A DNA stretch of 64,000 nt from Euhalothece natronophila Z-M001 (lineage in GTDB: Bacteria; Cyanobacteriota; Cyanobacteriia; Cyanobacteriales; Rubidibacteraceae), in NCBI RefSeq assembly GCF_007904085.1, contig NZ_CP042326.1, positions 3,100,001 through 3,164,000 of the forward strand, read 5' to 3'. This document shows positions 18,230-30,016 of the stretch, in pieces. The notes below the pieces were generated by a model. The model searched no databases. It saw only the letters and a list, made by a program, of their open reading frames with translations, and had not been told where the DNA came from. The position numbers and the translations under genes are program-made. How positions within the stretch are numbered: position 1 is the first letter of the stretch; every line of letters starts with the position of its first letter.

Positions 18230-19133
18230 GTAGGTCAGGGAGATTGCTCTCCCCCTCCCCCCTCAGAACCGTGCGTGCGACTTTCACCGCACACGGCTCA
18301 AGCAAACTCAGACCCTAATAGGCTGTCTTCGTATTCACCTAGGTTAGACCTCTCGCGCTTACGATTACCCCGCGAGGCATTTATCTTTTAACGCGACATT
18401 TAAGGTTTTCCGATTAACCGTTCGAGTTACTGGTTCACCCGTGCTTAAGTCTGCTCCTCTTTCGAGTGGGGCAAATTTTGAACCCCTATCCGTCAGGTTA
18501 TACCCGTAGGCGTTCCCTTTGCTTTCACAGGTTCTTGCTAGTTACTCCCTTGGTTTTATCGGTCGATTCCGATAAGGGCGCGACAACAATCTGTCAACTA
18601 TCCCCTTTGAAAGGGTATCCAAGAGAGACCGCTCGAATCAGCAGACGGCTTTTGCTTCTTAAGCTGTCCTATGCCCACTAGGGAATTGTGCCTTCCTTGC
18701 GGTTAGCCTACTGGGACGAACCCAGACCCCATTGGGTTTACCACGTTTCGCATTCGAGAGATACGCTCAGGTTAGGTGGTGTCCTGTCCGCCGAGGGTGC
18801 TACGGTGTGCTAGCTAACTCAAGTTGGGGGAGTTAACCTTTGTTGTACCAAGTTTCGGGGTACAACCTGACCATCGCCCTTAACGACCAGCTACTTTCTC
18901 TCGATTTCACTGCTAACCCCCTGTTTTACTACCTGCTCGGTAATTAGCCTTAGCTTACAGGGACTTGAATAACGACAGCTCATCGGACACTTCACTTTTG
19001 TTCACCGTGCTGAACTTCCTCTTTGCACCCGCCCGTTCTAGCAGGTTATACTTGAACAGGTTACATTTGACTCCTTGCTTTCCACCTTACCGTTACCAGT
19101 GACGCAGTTAGGAGCGAGGATACCCTTGCACAC
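18230..19133 (-). mobile_element. ORF-less group II intron
   Basis: Read on the minus strand, the element starts GTGTGCAAGGG at 19133 and contains a clear domain V at 18299-18266: GAGCCGTGTGCGG, TGAAAGTCG, CACGCACGGTTC. Domain VI follows, with GGGAGA-GCAA-TCTCCC stem-loop and an unpaired A, ending in TAC about 18230. At roughly 0.9 kb it is too short for a reverse transcriptase; domain IV carries no open frame. It lies between genes, flanked by inverted-repeat DNA, so it splits no recognised gene. Mobility would need a maturase supplied in trans; the 386-2988 intron protein belongs to a visibly different intron. Confidence 0.75.
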
Positions 19134-19170
19134 TTGGGTAGAGACTTTCTGAGGGTCTCACTCTCAAAAT

Positions 19171-19188
19171 GCGACATCGTGTCGCAAG
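19171..19188. repeat. Small perfect hairpin beside the ORF-less intron
   Basis: TGCGACA-TCG-TGTCGCA forms a 7-bp stem about 40 bases outside the 5' end of the intron. On the minus strand it is followed by TTTTGAG, terminator-like. Some group II introns insert just after terminator hairpins, which would fit the position. Confidence 0.45.
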
Positions 19189-19213
19189 AAACTGATTCAA
19201 TTATATCATAACT

Positions 19214-19268
19214 GTTCTCATTCATCTCACCGACAAATCAAAGATTCTGTCGGGAGACTTCTGAGAAC
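19214..19268 (+). repeat. IS200/IS605 right-end-type hairpin, copy B
   Basis: Nested stems: outer GTTCTCA (19214-19220) pairs with TGAGAAC (19262-19268), and inner CTC(A)CCGACA pairs with TGTCGGGAG. The apex AATC-AAA-GATT is nearly identical to copy A, while the inner stem pairs differ in a compensated way. Confidence 0.5.
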
Positions 19269-19528
19269 GGCTAGTTAAACTTAGGAGATTTTAATTACTT
19301 GTAAGTTCTCCCTTAATAAGAATTGATTACTGCTTACAGCTTATAAGAGTTTGGTAGGAAATAAAGCAAGAAAAAAGGAGTTGCCAATGAACTATGTTAC
19401 AAGCTAAAAGCGAAAGGAAACTGTAATTTCATCTGCTGAGAGAATAGAATGCTTGGTTCGGCATTTTGGTTCGAGGTTTACTCAGATAAGGTAACTTTAC
19501 TTCTACTGATGATCTAAAGTCGCAAATT

Positions 19529-19680
19529 GAACAATTTATTTATGGACAAGTCTGGATAATATAATGGTTCAAACTTTTATCCAAAATTGGATGGAGAAAT
19601 TGATGAGGTTAAATCAGAATCAGTTGCCATTCTCTGAAAGGGGTTTAAGAGCTATGGAAGTTATACAGCAAGGGGTTTAG
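19529..19680 (+). pseudogene. C-terminal scrap of an IS4-type transposase
   Basis: Reads EQFIYGQVWII, then after a stop and a 5-base shift QTFIQNWMEKLM, RLNQNQLPFSERGLRAMEVI and QQGV. It matches the C-terminus of the intact transposase at 22.3 kb (FPFYQKGLRAMELIQQGA). The rest of the gene is gone, so it is an old relic of a related element. Confidence 0.75.
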
Positions 19681-19768
19681 CTTACTTATCACCTTCTGAG
19701 AAATTTTTCCTAAATTCCCCCTAGGGTTGATCAGTCAAAACTAATAAAAGTGAACAATAGAGTCAGGT

Positions 19769-20395
19769 GTGGTTATGGAGTGCCAATCAAATCAAATGCA
19801 AAACCTAGAAACTGAGACCAAAATTAAACAGCCAACTTCGTCTCCCTTAGAATTCCGTAATCAATTTGAAGGGAAAATGACCATGCTGAGTGATGCAGAA
19901 ACCGTCCAGGAGTATCTTGATGCCCATCAGGGATGGTTTGTGCGCTGTGCCTCTCCCATGACAGTTGAGCCCATTGGAGAAAATAGTTATGCCTTAACCA
20001 TTGGTCGCTTTGGCGCATTAGGCTTTGAGCTAGAGCCAAAAATCGGTGTAGAATTACTCCCTGAAAACAATGGGATTTATCGCATGGAGACTGTTCCCAT
20101 AGCGAGAAATGATGATCACTTATACGAAGTTGATTATCAAGCCGAATTACAACTAGCGGAAAACCCAGAAAAAGCTGAACCTAAAAATTGTGACACAATT
20201 ACAGAGGTAGAATGGACTCTAGACTTAGGCGTTGCGATTTATTTTCCTCAGTTTATCTATCGCTTTCCGAAACCTGTAATACGGAGAACAGGGAATCGAG
20301 TTTTAGCCCAAATTGTTCGCCAAGTGTCTCGTCGTCTTACCTATAAAGTACAGCAAGATTTTCATCGTACCTATAATTTACCGTTTCCCTCTTGA
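19769..20395 (+). CDS. DUF1997-family protein
   Basis: A conserved phototroph protein of about 208 residues without known activity. Recognisable features are GWFVRCASPMTVEPIGENSY, IGRFGALGFELEPKIGVELL and the C-terminal ALAQIVRQVSRRLT-like helix (VLAQIVRQVSRRLTYKVQQD). A start at GTG 19769 or ATG 19775 is possible. The transposase scrap ends less than 100 bases upstream, so the promoter has probably been replaced by transposon-derived DNA. Confidence 0.75.
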   Translation: MVMECQSNQMQNLETETKIKQPTSSPLEFRNQFEGKMTMLSDAETVQEYLDAHQGWFVRCASPMTVEPIGENSYALTIGRFGALGFELEPKIGVELLPENNGIYRMETVPIARNDDHLYEVDYQAELQLAENPEKAEPKNCDTITEVEWTLDLGVAIYFPQFIYRFPKPVIRRTGNRVLAQIVRQVSRRLTYKVQQDFHRTYNLPFPS

Positions 20396-20472
20396 AGTTC
20401 TCGAAATTATGTCATCATTGAGAAAATCCCCCTAAATTGCATTCAATCTATGTGGCAAGGATTTTCCGAACC

Positions 20473-21840
20473 ATGAGCAAAAACTCTTCTTCCCAACAAG
20501 CCCATATTAACCAAGCCCGAGCTAGTTTGAGCCAGGCGTTATCTTGGTATGGGAATATGCGTCGTCATGGTAAGGCGACTCCGAATAGTGAACTTCAAGC
20601 TGCGGTTAAACAAGACTTACAAACTCTAAAAGCGGCGTATGATAAGCTCGATGAAACTGTAATTCGCATTGCCACATTTGGCTTAGTCAGTCGCGGTAAA
20701 TCAGCGGTCATTAATGCCCTAGTGGGGAAAAAAGTTATGACCACTGGCCCCATTCATGGTATCACCCGATGGCCCCAAACCATTCGCTGGAGTCCCCCTA
20801 GTGGGAAGGTACAAATTGAATTGATTGATACGCCAGGCTTAGATGAGGTAGAAGGGGAAGAACGGGCGCAAATGGCACAAACCATTGCCCAACAGGCGGA
20901 TTTAATTCTCTTTGTGGTTGCTGGGGATATCACTCGCACGGAATATCAAGCTCTCTGTGAACTGAGGCAAGCGAAAAAGCCTCTGTTATTAGTCTTTAAT
21001 AAAGTCGATCTTTATCCTGAGAAAGATCGCCAAGTTATTTATGAACAGTTGCGCCAGTTGGGAACAGGGAAAGAAGGGGAACAGTTACAGGAACTTTTAT
21101 CTCCTCGTGAAATTATCATGATTTCCGCTGAACCTCCTGCGATGCATGTGCGCGTGGAACAACCTGATGGCGAGATTACCTATGAGAGAGAGCCACAACC
21201 ACCAAAAGTAGAGCCTCTGAAAGAAGCTATTTTAGAAATTTTAAATCGGGAAGGACGATCGCTGTTAGCCATTAATGCCTTGTTACAAGCCCAAAATGCT
21301 GAACTGCACCTTGCCCAAGAAACAATTCGGTTACGCCAAGAAGAAGCAGAAACCCTGATTTGGAACTATGCGAAATATAAGGCGATCGCGGTAGCTATTA
21401 ATCCTCTTGCCATTTTTGACCTAATTGGCGGCACGTTTGCCGATTTAGCTTTAATTCGGGGGTTAGCGCAATTATATGGCTTACCCATGACTAGCTATGA
21501 AGCTGGAAAACTCTGGCGGCGGATTCTCATTAGTTCGGGAAGTTTACTATTAGGGGAAATTGGCACGAATTTTTTACTGGGTGTGGGAAAAAGTAGTGCT
21601 ATCATTGGCGCAAGTTGGGGCAGCCCCAGTGCGATTATCTCTTACTCCGGTTTGGCAGCTACTCAAGGCGCGATCGCGGGGTATGGGGCTTACACGGTTG
21701 GACAAACGGCCCAAGAGTACCTAAAAAATGGCTGCAGTTGGGGACCGTTGGGGCCAAGTACTGTTATTAAAAATATTCTCTCGCAAATTGATGGTGATAC
21801 CATTATCTATCGCTTGCGACAAGAACTCGGCAATGTCTAA
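20473..21840 (+). CDS. Dynamin/Era-like GTPase with DUF697 membrane domain
   Basis: A GTP-binding protein of about 455 residues. G1 is GLVSRGKSAVINAL (a variant P-loop), G3 DTPG in LIDTPGLDEVEGEERA, and G4 NKVD in LLLVFNKVDLYPEKD. The C-terminal third has the DUF697-like hydrophobic helices (AVAINPLAIFDLIGGTFADL, ISSGSLLLGEIGTNFLLGVG). Members of this group sit at membranes; the role is unknown. ATG at 20473 (MSKNSSSQQAH) is preferred to the longer frame, whose extra twelve residues have no sign of selection. Its stop overlaps the truncated tyrA fragment tail to tail. Confidence 0.85.
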   Translation: MSKNSSSQQAHINQARASLSQALSWYGNMRRHGKATPNSELQAAVKQDLQTLKAAYDKLDETVIRIATFGLVSRGKSAVINALVGKKVMTTGPIHGITRWPQTIRWSPPSGKVQIELIDTPGLDEVEGEERAQMAQTIAQQADLILFVVAGDITRTEYQALCELRQAKKPLLLVFNKVDLYPEKDRQVIYEQLRQLGTGKEGEQLQELLSPREIIMISAEPPAMHVRVEQPDGEITYEREPQPPKVEPLKEAILEILNREGRSLLAINALLQAQNAELHLAQETIRLRQEEAETLIWNYAKYKAIAVAINPLAIFDLIGGTFADLALIRGLAQLYGLPMTSYEAGKLWRRILISSGSLLLGEIGTNFLLGVGKSSAIIGASWGSPSAIISYSGLAATQGAIAGYGAYTVGQTAQEYLKNGCSWGPLGPSTVIKNILSQIDGDTIIYRLRQELGNV

Positions 21841-21980
21841 GAAAAATCCCCAAACCGTAATCGGGCTTCTTGGGTAGTTTCTAAAATTTGTTCTACAGCC
21901 TCCCAATTGTCATCGTCAATGGCGGTAAGGAGAGTATCTAGTTGTTGACGGTAGAGACGTAATGATCGCGCCCCCGAGGA
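21837..21980 (-). pseudogene. tyrA: C-terminal fragment of arogenate/prephenate dehydrogenase
   Basis: The minus strand encodes RSLRLYRQQLDTLLTAIDDD and NWEAVEQILETTQEARLRF before a stop. This is the C-terminal helix region that I recognise from cyanobacterial TyrA. Upstream the frame runs into a stop and into sequence belonging to the opposite-strand chorismate lyase fragment. A deletion has therefore fused the two gene ends. Tyrosine synthesis would need another tyrA copy elsewhere. Confidence 0.55.
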
Positions 21981-21984
21981 TATT

Positions 21985-22262
21985 ATGGCAGTTCCTACAC
22001 CACGATTGCGCCGTCAAGTTTGGTTACGCACGGCTTCTGGGCAACGATTAGCTTATGCCGTGTCTTGGTGGGATGCCCAAGAAGTGGATGAATACTTGCA
22101 AAACCGTTCTCTTCCCATTTGGGATAATCTGTCGCGCTTACACAAGGAATTGTATCGTGATATTCAAGGGCTTTATTATGGGCATTCGCCAGAATTGGAA
22201 ACCGCTTTTCAGGAAAAGGGACCATTTTGAGGACGACATTATTTGTTTTGGCATAATGGGCA
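21985..22262 (+). pseudogene. Broken chorismate lyase (4-hydroxybenzoate synthase)
   Basis: The frame encodes RLRRQVWLRTASGQRLAYAV and SWWDAQEVDEYL, then GLYYGHSPELETAFQEKGPF, stop, GRHYLFWHNGQ. In intact cyanobacterial chorismate lyases a Trp joins GPF and GRHYLFWHNGQ, so the TGA at 22228-22230 is a TGG-to-TGA nonsense change. The N-terminal half is missing at the junction with the tyrA fragment, and the C-terminus is cut by transposon DNA at about 22251. Intact enzymes make 4-hydroxybenzoate for plastoquinone. Confidence 0.7.
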
Positions 22263-22283
22263 GCTCAAGGGGTGACGACTGGC

Positions 22284-23423
22284 TTAAGCCCCTTGCTGTA
22301 TAAGTTCCATAGCTCTTAACCCTTTCTGATAAAAGGGAAACTTATTGCGATTAAGACTCATCAATTCTTCTACCCAATCTTTGACAAAAATCTGAGTGAT
22401 GATCCAAGTTTGACCATATAAGCCGATTAAGAAATTACTATTTTTCGTCATTTTTTGCTTCACTGTTCTCAGACGACCAAGATATTCTTGTTGACCTTTG
22501 AACCGAATGGATTGCCCCTTTAAACTGGAGACCGTGTACGCGATCGCGCACAACAAAACCAAATTACTTAGTCTTTTTACTGAAGCCTTAGAGCCTTCTA
22601 AATTATAACCTCCGATCTTACAATCCTTAAACATGGCTTCGATTCCCATACGCTTTTGATAAGCTTTGATTGCCGAGTCGAGATCGGGAAGATTAGTCAG
22701 AAGATACCAAGGCTCTTTTTCGACACTTCCTCGGTATTTCTTTTTCCATTTAACGGCAACAGAAAATTGACCGAATCCGTTTTTACCCACTTTTATATTA
22801 GGAAAGAAATGAGAGTCTCCTGGTTGAAAGTCGAAGCAACTAAGAGATTGACAATCTTTTCCTTTGACTTGAATGTTTCGGTCTTTTTTCTGACGCAGAA
22901 CAAAGCCCACTTTCTCTCTCCGTAACCATTTAGCCAGCTCGATGCTATGAAATTCACGGTCTCCTAAAATGATTAATCGATAACCTCTCAGAAGTTTCAA
23001 AATCGGTTTGAGTAAAGCTTTTTGTTCTTTTAAATTACTGGCTCCTTTCTTTGATAAAAATTGCCAATAAATGGGAAGAGCTCGTTTCTGATGAATGAAG
23101 GCGACAACAAACAAGTTTTTATCTTGCCACTGCGTTCTGTCTAAAGCTAAGTAAAGAGGTTGATTACTTGGGTGAATGAGTTTAATAATTTCTTTAATGA
23201 TTGGAAACCAAATTAGGGCCATGGACAGGGAAGGAAGCACTAGAAATCTTTGAAGACGACGGCGACGACTTTCATACTTAATCGGTAAAGGATAGTACGC
23301 AGCTAGTTTTTCGATTTTCACATTTTTATGAACTTGTAACAGCCATACCCAGATTTCTAGGCTTAATAATTGGGCACGAGTGAGTCGATTAGCAAGGTGA
23401 TTGCGATATAATTTTGGTAGCAT
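22284..23423 (-). CDS. IS4-type DDE transposase, intact
   Basis: A full-length transposase of 379 residues. DDE residues are visible in LYLALDRTQW, RLIILGDREFHS and RMGIEAMFKDCKIGGYNLEG, the last being the family's YREG-like region. It ends PFYQKGLRAMELIQQGA, which matches the scrap at 19.6 kb. The element inserted into the chorismate lyase fragment. I could not fix its terminal repeats by eye. Confidence 0.85.
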   Translation of the reverse strand: MLPKLYRNHLANRLTRAQLLSLEIWVWLLQVHKNVKIEKLAAYYPLPIKYESRRRRLQRFLVLPSLSMALIWFPIIKEIIKLIHPSNQPLYLALDRTQWQDKNLFVVAFIHQKRALPIYWQFLSKKGASNLKEQKALLKPILKLLRGYRLIILGDREFHSIELAKWLRREKVGFVLRQKKDRNIQVKGKDCQSLSCFDFQPGDSHFFPNIKVGKNGFGQFSVAVKWKKKYRGSVEKEPWYLLTNLPDLDSAIKAYQKRMGIEAMFKDCKIGGYNLEGSKASVKRLSNLVLLCAIAYTVSSLKGQSIRFKGQQEYLGRLRTVKQKMTKNSNFLIGLYGQTWIITQIFVKDWVEELMSLNRNKFPFYQKGLRAMELIQQGA

Positions 23424-23463
23424 TTTTTAAGTTCATTTTGGTTTCTGCGATCGCACAGTTAGC

Positions 23464-24639
23464 GTGATCGCGCAGCCTGATCTGTTTATTATAAAAGGCT
23501 ATCTACGTCAGCGCTTGAGGCGATTACAACACGATTGTCACCCCGTGAGGCTCATCTATCAATTGGTACAATTGATGGAAAGCGACTATCAAAAACAAAG
23601 TCTTCAAGCTTTCTTGGAACTGTTTCTAAAAGCTCAAGGAACACACCGCCCCCAACACTCAGCACTTAAATCAGCCAGTGCTCTCAGTCGTTTTCTCAAT
23701 CATTACATCTGGTCAGCGCGATCGCTCATCCGCCAAGTCAGACGGATGATTAAGCAACAACTAAGCCACTACCATCCCCGAGGTCGGCGTCCTCACTTAC
23801 AAGTAATCATTGACTTAACAACTTTGGAAAAACGGGGAAAGTTTAAGGGCTATCAAGACCTAGTTCATGTGTTTGATGGCAAAAGAGGATTGCATCTAGT
23901 GGTCATCTATCTGGTAGTGGGAAGGTGGCGTCTTCCATGGAGTTTTCGCATCTATCGAGGAAAAGGACATTCCACTCCAGCACAGTTAGGATTGAAGTTA
24001 GTACGGCAACTACCGCGATGGCTGAAACGCCAGTTTCAGGTCATGGTGTTGGCAGACACAGCTTTTGGTAGCGTCGAATTTCTCAAAGGAATCCGCTCTC
24101 TGAAGCTTCATGCTATTACTGGTGTTCGTCGTGACCGTCTCCTCCAAGATCATCGCCCTCTATGGCAATTACATCAGCCTGGCCAACAAGTCAGGCTTCA
24201 AGGACTTAATTTTCCGGTTAGTGTAGCTTGGTTCTATCTCAAACGAGATGGAGAAAAGAAACGCTCTAAGCGTTATGTTCTCTCCACCAAACCCTTAAAA
24301 GCCAGTACCATTGTTTGGTGGGGAAGACATCGCTGGCAAATTGAGGGATTTTTTAAGACCGCTAAATACCGTTTTGGTCTTCATCGGTTTGCTCAAAAGA
24401 CTCTCAAGGGAATGTATCGTTGGTTGATCTTGTCCTTAGTGGCTTTTTTGCTTGCTCATTGGGGTTATCTTTCTCTTGATACCAAAGAGCTCCCCGATTG
24501 GGGAGTGGCTGCAACCATTATTCTTGAAACTTGCTTGGTGGAATTAGTTATTGCTCTATTGTTAGCGGAAGTTGAGCGTCAACGACCTTTACTGAAACAG
24601 CAGGGATTAGATGTTCAAATTACCAGGTGCAAGATCTGA
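23464..24639 (+). CDS. IS4/IS701-type DDE transposase, intact
   Basis: A second, unrelated transposase of 391 residues. DDE residues lie in VIIDLTTLEKRG, VMVLADTAFGSVEF and WWGRHRWQIEGFFKTAKYRF. It probably starts at GTG 23464. Its 3' end overlaps by 20 bases the truncated end of the IS630-type orfA on the other strand, so this element inserted into that older one. HIP1 sites lie immediately upstream of its start. Confidence 0.8.
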   Translation: MIAQPDLFIIKGYLRQRLRRLQHDCHPVRLIYQLVQLMESDYQKQSLQAFLELFLKAQGTHRPQHSALKSASALSRFLNHYIWSARSLIRQVRRMIKQQLSHYHPRGRRPHLQVIIDLTTLEKRGKFKGYQDLVHVFDGKRGLHLVVIYLVVGRWRLPWSFRIYRGKGHSTPAQLGLKLVRQLPRWLKRQFQVMVLADTAFGSVEFLKGIRSLKLHAITGVRRDRLLQDHRPLWQLHQPGQQVRLQGLNFPVSVAWFYLKRDGEKKRSKRYVLSTKPLKASTIVWWGRHRWQIEGFFKTAKYRFGLHRFAQKTLKGMYRWLILSLVAFLLAHWGYLSLDTKELPDWGVAATIILETCLVELVIALLLAEVERQRPLLKQQGLDVQITRCKI

Positions 24640-25123
24640 GTCTAGGAACTTTCAGTTTCGCTTTTAGTTTATATTTCACCAAATGGTATAGCGTTTTATA
24701 GTTGAGGAAAATCTGGTAATTATCTTCTAACCATTTTTGGATTTCTCCGTAGCTTCTAAATCCTTGTTCTTCTTGTGATAGTCTTTCTTGTAGCTCTGCG
24801 ATATGGCTCTGCCATTTGCCGAAGGCAATCGCGCTTCCTTCTATTTTTGGTGGTCGCCCTCCTTGATCCTCTGGTTCGGTTAATAATCCGTTTACTCCTT
24901 CTTGGCGATAGCTCTTTAACCATCTTTGAATAGTTACCCGATGCACTCCTAAATAAGTCGCTAGATGAGTCACTGTTTTTACTTCACCGGTTTTTAGCAA
25001 ATATAAACCTTGCATTTTCCGAAATTTTGAAAGCTCTTTCTGCTGGGTTTGAAGTTTTTTCAGTTGTGAGGGAGTTTCTTGAATGACGCATTGATAGTTA
25101 ACTCTCATGGCACTTAACTCCAA
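24620..25123 (-). pseudogene. IS630-type transposase N-terminal part, truncated
   Basis: It encodes the helix-turn-helix part of an IS630-family transposase: KTVTHLATYLGVHRVTIQRW and LTEPEDQGGRPPKIEG, then YGEIQKWLEDNYQIFLNYKT. The frame stops after KAKLKVPRLRSCTW; the last residues come from the neighbouring element. The DDE half is missing. Confidence 0.75.
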
Positions 25124-25158
25124 GTCATTTTACTTCCGAGGCATTGTAGCATAAGTTA

Positions 25159-25965
25159 TCAGAGATGGTATAAGGCTTCACTAAATGTATTCAAAGGTCG
25201 ATTTGACCAGATGCGTCTGAATCCTCCTGTCAGTTGATGCCAAACGATGAAGGTATAGGCACAGAAAACTAAAATGAAATGTCTTAAAAGACTTCGTTTG
25301 TCTCTGACTTGATATTCCTTCAGTCCTAAATTTCCCTTCGCTTCTCAGTAGAAAACTTCTACCCAATTTCTTTGGGAATAAGTTTTAACGACCCATTGAG
25401 GAGTTGCTTGGTTAGGTGGAACATTCGTAAGAAAGTAGTCAACTTCTGTTGCTTCAGAAAAGCTAGAAGCATTCATGACGATCGCGATGCTTTTCTTTCC
25501 TTCTAAGCGTGAAATTTCTCCTTCTACTACCGCTACCCAAAAAGTTTTGGGTTTTTCTATTGTCAGTTGAACTTCTGTAAAATCGCTTTTTGAGAGCGAT
25601 GCAGCTAGTTCGTCAACCCGAATGGTTTCCTTAGCATTTCCTGTTTTCTCTAGTTTGACCTTTCGATTTTTGGCAATTCCTCCTAAATAGTTCAGATTTC
25701 TTTCTTCTAGTTGGGAGAGGAAAGTTGTGTTGTTTCCATAACCAGAATCAATCAAAACCATTCCTGGTTTGTTCCCTCTGGGTAAACTACTCCAATTGCG
25801 TTTTTTGCCATCTCTGATAGTTTTTTTCGCCGACTTTCCCCCAATAATTCCCCCAAATATTGTCGAAATCCCTGTTTTTCGGCTTTGGTCTTCAAGACAT
25901 TGTCGAAACGACGACACCATCTTTCAAAGCACGCTGCGCCTCGCAGAAGGAGTAGTTTGTTTCAT
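25159..25965 (-). pseudogene. IS701-type transposase, broken
   Basis: The pieces are in order but damaged. An N-terminal piece lies in one frame (CFERWCRRFDNVLKTKAEKQ, then YLGELLGESRRKKLSEMAKN). The middle jumps to another frame (NKPGMVLIDSGYGNNTTFLS) with internal sequence lost. After WVEVFY an Arg codon has become TGA at 25345-25347, followed in frame by EAKGNLGLKEYQVRDKRS and the normal C-terminus NTFSEALYHL. It cannot make a working protein. Confidence 0.8.
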
Positions 25966-26035
25966 GGGTTAACTGACAACGTAATTTAATTATCATGCAA
26001 GCAGTTTAGCACAATTTATTTTATTTTCTTGTTTA

Positions 26036-26281
26036 AGTCCCGTTAAACGCATGAAAACCAAATGGGGAACTTGTAATATTCAAGCGCAAAGGATTTGGTT
26101 AAATTTAGAATTAGCGAAAAAACCTCCCTCCTGTTTAGAATATGTCATTGTCCATGAAATGACTCATCTTTTTGAACGACATCATAACGAACGCTTTCGG
26201 AGTTTAATGGATCAGTTTTTACCCCACTGGCGGCGCTACAGAGATGAATTAAATCAAACGTCCATTGAAATGGATTCTTAA
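26036..26281 (+). pseudogene. YgjP-like metallopeptidase, C-terminal half only
   Basis: It encodes MKTKWGTCNIQAQRIWLNLE and the zinc motif HEMTH (VIVHEMTHLFERHHNERF) of the SprT/YgjP (DUF45) family. Complete members have about 230 residues; here the N-terminal two-thirds have been removed by the IS701-type element that ends just upstream. The ATG at 26051 is internal to the family alignment and not a natural start. Confidence 0.75.
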
Positions 26282-26316
26282 GGAAAAATTAGCGCGATCG
26301 CGTAATATCCTTGATT

Positions 26317-29276
<2,960 letters not shown>

Positions 29277-29287
29277 TTTTAACAAAA

Positions 29288-29938
29288 ATGGATACTCAGA
29301 TTGTTATTTTTGATTTTGATGGCACAATTGCCGATACAAAAGAATTAGTAATTAATATTATTAATCGCCTTGCACCAGAATTTGGTTTTGTCGCTTTAGA
29401 CGAAACAAAAATTGCTCATTTTCAAAAATTAACAGCAAAGGAAGTGATTAAGCAGTCTCGGGTTCATTGGTGGCAATTACCATTTTTAAATAAACGAGTG
29501 CGGGAAGAATTTCAAAAAGAAATTAGTAATATCTCTCTAATTGAAGGAATGATGGATGTTTTAGAATCTCTAAAACAAAATAATTGTCACCTTGGCATTA
29601 TTACCTCTAACTCTGAAGATAATGCTAGCCAGGTGTTAAGGGAACATGGCTTCTTACATTGCTTTAATTTCATTGAAAGCAGCTTTCATCTTTTTGGCAA
29701 AGATAAGGTGATTAAACGAATTTTAAAAGATAAAAATATACCTCCTGAGAGGGTTACTTATGTTGGGGATGAAACTCGTGATATTGAAGCCGCCAGAAAA
29801 AGCGGGGTTAGATCAGTCGCTGTCAGTTGGGGGTTTAATACGGCTGAGGCTTTAGCCAAGTGTCAACCTGATATTTTAATTCATCATCCTAGTGAGCTAT
29901 TATCCCTAATACAGCCAATTTGTCAGCAAAGAGTTTAA
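29288..29938 (+). CDS. HAD-superfamily hydrolase (phosphoglycolate phosphatase-like)
   Basis: A small-molecule phosphatase. Motif I is IFDFDGTIADT, motif II GIITSNSEDN, motif III the Lys in LFGKDKVIKRILK, and motif IV TYVGDETRDIEAA. The helical cap between motifs I and II (about residues 15-85) is of the C1/HAD-IA type. The substrate is not evident; 2-phosphoglycolate is one option. Confidence 0.88.
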   Translation: MDTQIVIFDFDGTIADTKELVINIINRLAPEFGFVALDETKIAHFQKLTAKEVIKQSRVHWWQLPFLNKRVREEFQKEISNISLIEGMMDVLESLKQNNCHLGIITSNSEDNASQVLREHGFLHCFNFIESSFHLFGKDKVIKRILKDKNIPPERVTYVGDETRDIEAARKSGVRSVAVSWGFNTAEALAKCQPDILIHHPSELLSLIQPICQQRV

Positions 29939-30016
29939 TCATGTGCTGATGGAGGGTAAAATTTAGAGATAAGTTTGCTATACGTAATATAGGCTCATAA
30001 TTAAGGTGATTTTCCG

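Noticed and set aside
18466-18681. Plus-strand 71-residue open frame considered as a gene
   Set aside because: It lies antisense inside the ORF-less group II intron and is structure-rich non-coding DNA.
22284-24639. Two adjacent intact transposases considered as one composite transposon
   Set aside because: They belong to different families, point apart and share no ends; the second cuts a third element, so they are separate insertions.
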